This document shows, piece by piece, positions 5,419-7,886 of a DNA stretch of 7,886 nt. The notes beneath the pieces were generated by a model that was not told where the DNA came from, did no database searches, and worked only from the letters and a program-made list of their open reading frames with translations. The number at the start of each line of letters is the position of its first letter. Position 1 is the stretch's first letter. The DNA is from Frankiaceae bacterium (lineage in GTDB: Bacteria > Actinomycetota > Actinomycetes > JAFAQI01). The position numbers were made by a program, and so were the translations under genes. Where the stretch lies: NCBI GenBank assembly GCA_030840615.1, contig JAVEEE010000304.1, positions 1 through 7,886 of the forward strand. The letters are read 5' to 3'.

Positions 5419-6210
5419 ATGGCCGACGACCCAGACAGTCAGCCGTCGCCGTTACGGCAACGCCGTAAGACGGCTGCCGCAACCCAGACAGCAACCAGCA
5501 CCGCGACGCCGACCGAGGCGGTCGCGCGACCCCGGCGCCCCCCCGTCGCGACGACATCCGTCGCCGACGTGCCCGTCGTAGCGGCGGAGCCGGTCGTTCC
5601 CGAACCGTCCAGACCGCGCCCTTCAGTCCGATTCTGGGCGATCCTGGTCGCGTCCGCGCTCGTCGTCGGCCTGGCCGTCGGTGCGGTGGCGGCCTACGCC
5701 GTCAAGCACAGCTCGCCCACCTTCCAGAGCCAGGCACTGCTCGAGATCGACCAGGCCCACGCGCTGGCGAGCAGTCCCGACGACGGCGTCATGGCAAAGC
5801 TCTCGCGGCTGCGCTACAAGTACGCCGGCCTCATCCGCACCGAGGTCTTCGCGAAACCGGTCGCGACGAACACCAACCTCTCGCGCGGTGTCGTCAACAA
5901 CGCCCTGTATGCCGTCGTCGACCCGAGCTCGCTGCTGCTTGCAGTCGGCGCGCGGGCCAACACCGCGGACAAGGCGCAGTCGATCGCCAACGCCGCCTCT
6001 CAGCAGCTCGTCGACTTTGCCCGGACTGAGCAGGAGACGAACAAGATCCCCGTCACCCTGCGCGTCACGTTCACGATCGTGACGCCGGCCGACACCGTCG
6101 GGAAGGTGTCGCCGACGCAACGGCGGATCGACCTCGTCGCGCTCGGTGCGTTCCTGTTCGTCGCGGCGGGCACCATCGGCTTCGGATATCTGTGGCGGCG
6201 CGACTCCTAG
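5419..6210 (+). CDS. Wzz-like polysaccharide co-polymerase / chain-length determinant, no kinase domain
   Basis: A 263-residue protein with two predicted membrane segments, at about 73-95 (WAILVASALVVGLAVGAVAA) and 238-257 (LVALGAFLFVAAGTIGFGYL), and an extracytoplasmic domain of about 140 residues between them. This is the arrangement of Wzz/PCP proteins, which sit beside the Wzy polymerase and set chain length. After the first segment, TFQSQALLEID resembles the first extracytoplasmic strand of Wzz proteins. VTPADTVGKVSPTQRR at 221-236, just before the second segment, has the proline-containing P-x-x-P-type linker often seen there. The C-terminus is only WRRDS, with no Walker motifs or tyrosine tail, so the BY-kinase half found in many actinobacterial and firmicute relatives is absent. 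The first 70 residues are rich in Ala, Thr, Pro and Arg and look disordered. The next gene, a Wzy-like polymerase, starts 14 bases after the stop, supporting the assignment. Overall similarity to known Wzz proteins is low by eye, so the call rests on topology and context. Confidence 0.75.
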   Translation: MADDPDSQPSPLRQRRKTAAATQTATSTATPTEAVARPRRPPVATTSVADVPVVAAEPVVPEPSRPRPSVRFWAILVASALVVGLAVGAVAAYAVKHSSPTFQSQALLEIDQAHALASSPDDGVMAKLSRLRYKYAGLIRTEVFAKPVATNTNLSRGVVNNALYAVVDPSSLLLAVGARANTADKAQSIANAASQQLVDFARTEQETNKIPVTLRVTFTIVTPADTVGKVSPTQRRIDLVALGAFLFVAAGTIGFGYLWRRDS

Positions 6211-6224
6211 CCGGGGGCTGAGCC

Positions 6225-7886
6225 ATGCCCACCCTCGGCATCGCACTGGTCACCGCAGTACTGACCGCAGCGATCCTGCTGACCCGGCTGCGGATCGGGT
6301 TCGCCATCGTCGTGACGAGCGCGGTGCTGGTGCCTGCTCCGCTGTCGGTGAACAACCCGCTCACGCACTACGCGACGTTCACTCGGGTGCTCGTCGTCGT
6401 ACTCGCGATCAGGCTGTTCTTCGGGATACGCGCCGGCGAAGTGCCGCGCGCCGCGTTGCGGTGGACACCGGTGCACTCCGCGTTCGCGGTCTTCCTGACG
6501 TGTGCCTACGTGGCCGGCATCGCGCTGGCGACGTCGGCCGTGCTCCCGAAAGCGCCCTACTCGCCCGCGTTCGACCTGCTCGACCAGTTCGTGTTCTTCG
6601 TCGTCATGCTGGCTTGCGTCCGCGCGGTCGGCGACCTGCGCTGGGTGCTGGGCATGGTCAGCGTCGTACTGCTCGCGTCGGCGGGCGTCGGCGTGATCGA
6701 GCACGTCACCGGCAACTCCTGGGGCCACTGGCTGCTCAAGAACGCCCGCATCCCCACCGTCGCCGCCGACCCGCTCGAACGGCGCGTCGGTCACGTCCGC
6801 GTTCGCGGCGGTGCGGAGTATGCGTTGCAGTACGGCTGGGTGACCGCGATGCTCCTGCCCGCTCTCCTTGGCTGGCTGGCCGCGTGGAAGGGCCGGCTCG
6901 TGCACTGGCTGCCCGTCGTGCTCGCCTCAGTCGGGCTGGTGCTGCTGGCCGAGTACTGGGCCTACAGCCGTTCGGCGCTCGCCGTCATCGGTGGACTTGT
7001 CATCATCGCCGCGGTCGCGATGCGGGAGCGACGCATCGTCCTGCTGACCTTGGCAGGTGTCGCCGTGAGTGTCGTTGCGTTCGTCACCATCGGGGCGCTG
7101 CAGGACGGCTTCGTCGGTCTGCCGTCGGGTTACGTCGATGTGCGTACCGGCCGGATCCCCGTCATCCTCCAGCTCGTCGCCAGCCACCCGCTGCACGGCC
7201 TCGGTCTCGGCGCGATCTCCTCGCTCGGCCTGCAGTCGACGGACACCACCTATCTCCAGCTCTACGGCGACATGGGGCTGCTGGGTCTGGTCTCCGGGGT
7301 CGCTCTGCTCGTGACCGCCTTCACCTGCTGCATCGGCGGGCTGCGCTCGCAGGTCCGGGTCGAACGAGCAGCGGCGGGCGCAGCGGTCGCCGGCGGCGTC
7401 GCGCTGCTCGTCGGCGGGCTCGCCTACGACGCTTTCCGGTCGCTCAGCTCGGCCCGGCCGTTCTGGGTCCTCGTCGCCATCGGGCTCGCCGCGACGGAGT
7501 ACGCCCGCGGCCCGCTTCCACGGCTGGTCCCGCGCGACCGGCGGCTCCTCATCGGAGGACTCGTCGTCGCCGAGGTGCTGGGTTGGGTTGCCGTCGCCTT
7601 GGCGCCGGTGCACTACGCCCAGCAATACCGGTTCACGACCGTCTCGGTCGTCCGCGAGGCGCGACCCGGCGACCCGGTCACCGGGGGAACGACGTTGCTC
7701 AACACGGTGTGCGGCATGGTCGACGACCTGCCGGCCGACGCCCCACCGGCGCGTTACGACTGCCGCGACCCGCAGCTGGCTGCCGGCATGGGCCAGCTCC
7801 GGATCCAGTCCACGACCCCGACCCGCGTCTCTAGTGCCGTCGAGCTGATCGAGAGCCAAGCGGCGCTGGCCGAGCTCAGCGCGTTC
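6225..7886 (+). CDS. Wzy / O-antigen-ligase-like (PF04932-type) polysaccharide polymerase, 3' end beyond window
   Basis: The frame is open for 554 codons from ATG 6225 to the right edge. GGGGG at 6213-6217 lies 7 bases before the start and the gene follows the Wzz-like stop by 14 bases, so they form one operon. Many hydrophobic segments are seen (about 5-19, 26-40, 54-68, 85-105, 120-131, 140-156, 203-220, 228-245, 250-266, 270-290, 350-369, 384-400, 413-424, 442-461). Family-type motifs are YSRSAL at 247-252 (conserved Arg249), RTGRIPVILQL at 307-317 then HPLHGLGLGA at 321-330, and TTYLQLYGDMGLLGLVSG at 341-358, matching the 'H/N-tyLqllae-GllG' stretch of Wzy/WaaL proteins. The long loop between about 291 and 345 is where these enzymes handle undecaprenyl-linked glycan. 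After the last segment, about 93 residues continue as a soluble extracytoplasmic region with C496 and C513 and no stop. Polymerase or ligase cannot be separated by sequence alone; the Wzz-like neighbour favours polymerase. Confidence 0.85.
   Translation, partial: MPTLGIALVTAVLTAAILLTRLRIGFAIVVTSAVLVPAPLSVNNPLTHYATFTRVLVVVLAIRLFFGIRAGEVPRAALRWTPVHSAFAVFLTCAYVAGIALATSAVLPKAPYSPAFDLLDQFVFFVVMLACVRAVGDLRWVLGMVSVVLLASAGVGVIEHVTGNSWGHWLLKNARIPTVAADPLERRVGHVRVRGGAEYALQYGWVTAMLLPALLGWLAAWKGRLVHWLPVVLASVGLVLLAEYWAYSRSALAVIGGLVIIAAVAMRERRIVLLTLAGVAVSVVAFVTIGALQDGFVGLPSGYVDVRTGRIPVILQLVASHPLHGLGLGAISSLGLQSTDTTYLQLYGDMGLLGLVSGVALLVTAFTCCIGGLRSQVRVERAAAGAAVAGGVALLVGGLAYDAFRSLSSARPFWVLVAIGLAATEYARGPLPRLVPRDRRLLIGGLVVAEVLGWVAVALAPVHYAQQYRFTTVSVVREARPGDPVTGGTTLLNTVCGMVDDLPADAPPARYDCRDPQLAAGMGQLRIQSTTPTRVSSAVELIESQAALAELSAF

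Noticed and set aside
3818..5581. A 587-codon open frame on the plus strand opposite both GT2 genes
   Set aside because: Its translation is dominated by Arg, Pro and Gly with no recognisable motifs, and it lies antisense to two genes with complete GT2 motif sets. Long open antisense frames are normal in high-GC DNA.
6146..7834. A 562-codon plus-strand frame overlapping the polymerase gene
   Set aside because: Arg/Ala-rich low-complexity translation in another frame. The frame starting at 6225 encodes a coherent multi-pass membrane protein with family motifs and stays open to the edge.
6927..7859. A 310-codon minus-strand frame opposite the polymerase
   Set aside because: Asp/Arg/Gln-rich antisense translation without domains; it is the mirror of hydrophobic codons on the plus strand.

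Overview
The window is high-GC DNA with densely packed genes, frequent GTG starts and 4-base GTGA gene junctions. This is typical of an actinobacterium; nothing allows a finer placement. It looks like part of a chromosomal locus for making a surface or secreted polysaccharide. There are no tRNAs, rRNAs, CRISPR arrays, insertion sequences or phage genes, and no gene-free stretch longer than about 130 bases.

Layout from left to right. (1) A minus-strand pair: a secreted GH16-type glycan hydrolase (863-1639), then a SAM-dependent methyltransferase that runs off the left edge (1-834). (2) A 129-base divergent intergenic region (1640-1768). (3) A plus-strand pair joined by a GTGA overlap: a left-handed beta-helix acyltransferase (1769-2452) and a GT4 glycosyltransferase (2449-3534). 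(4) A minus-strand pair of paralogous GT2 glycosyltransferases, also joined by GTGA (4427-5353 then 3501-4430). The 3' end of the second overlaps the 3' end of the GT4 gene tail to tail by 34 bases. (5) A 65-base divergent intergenic region (5354-5418) containing a short perfect inverted repeat. (6) A plus-strand pair: a Wzz-like membrane protein (5419-6210) and a Wzy/O-antigen-ligase-like polymerase (6225 to the right edge, open).

How the parts could fit together (inference from families and context): the GT4 and two GT2 enzymes would build the repeat unit. The acyltransferase, and perhaps the methyltransferase, would decorate it. The polymerase and Wzz-like co-polymerase would assemble the chain outside the membrane, and the exported GH16 enzyme could trim or release it. 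No priming glycosyltransferase, flippase, sugar-nucleotide enzyme or tyrosine kinase lies within the window, so the pathway assignment (Wzx/Wzy type) rests on the last two genes.

The most interesting points are the kinase-less Wzz-like protein with a long disordered N-terminal tail, the polymerase with a possibly Wzz-like soluble C-terminal region, the tandem GT2 duplication, the 34-base convergent overlap, and a possible leaderless promoter with a 9-base-period direct repeat in front of the GH16 gene.
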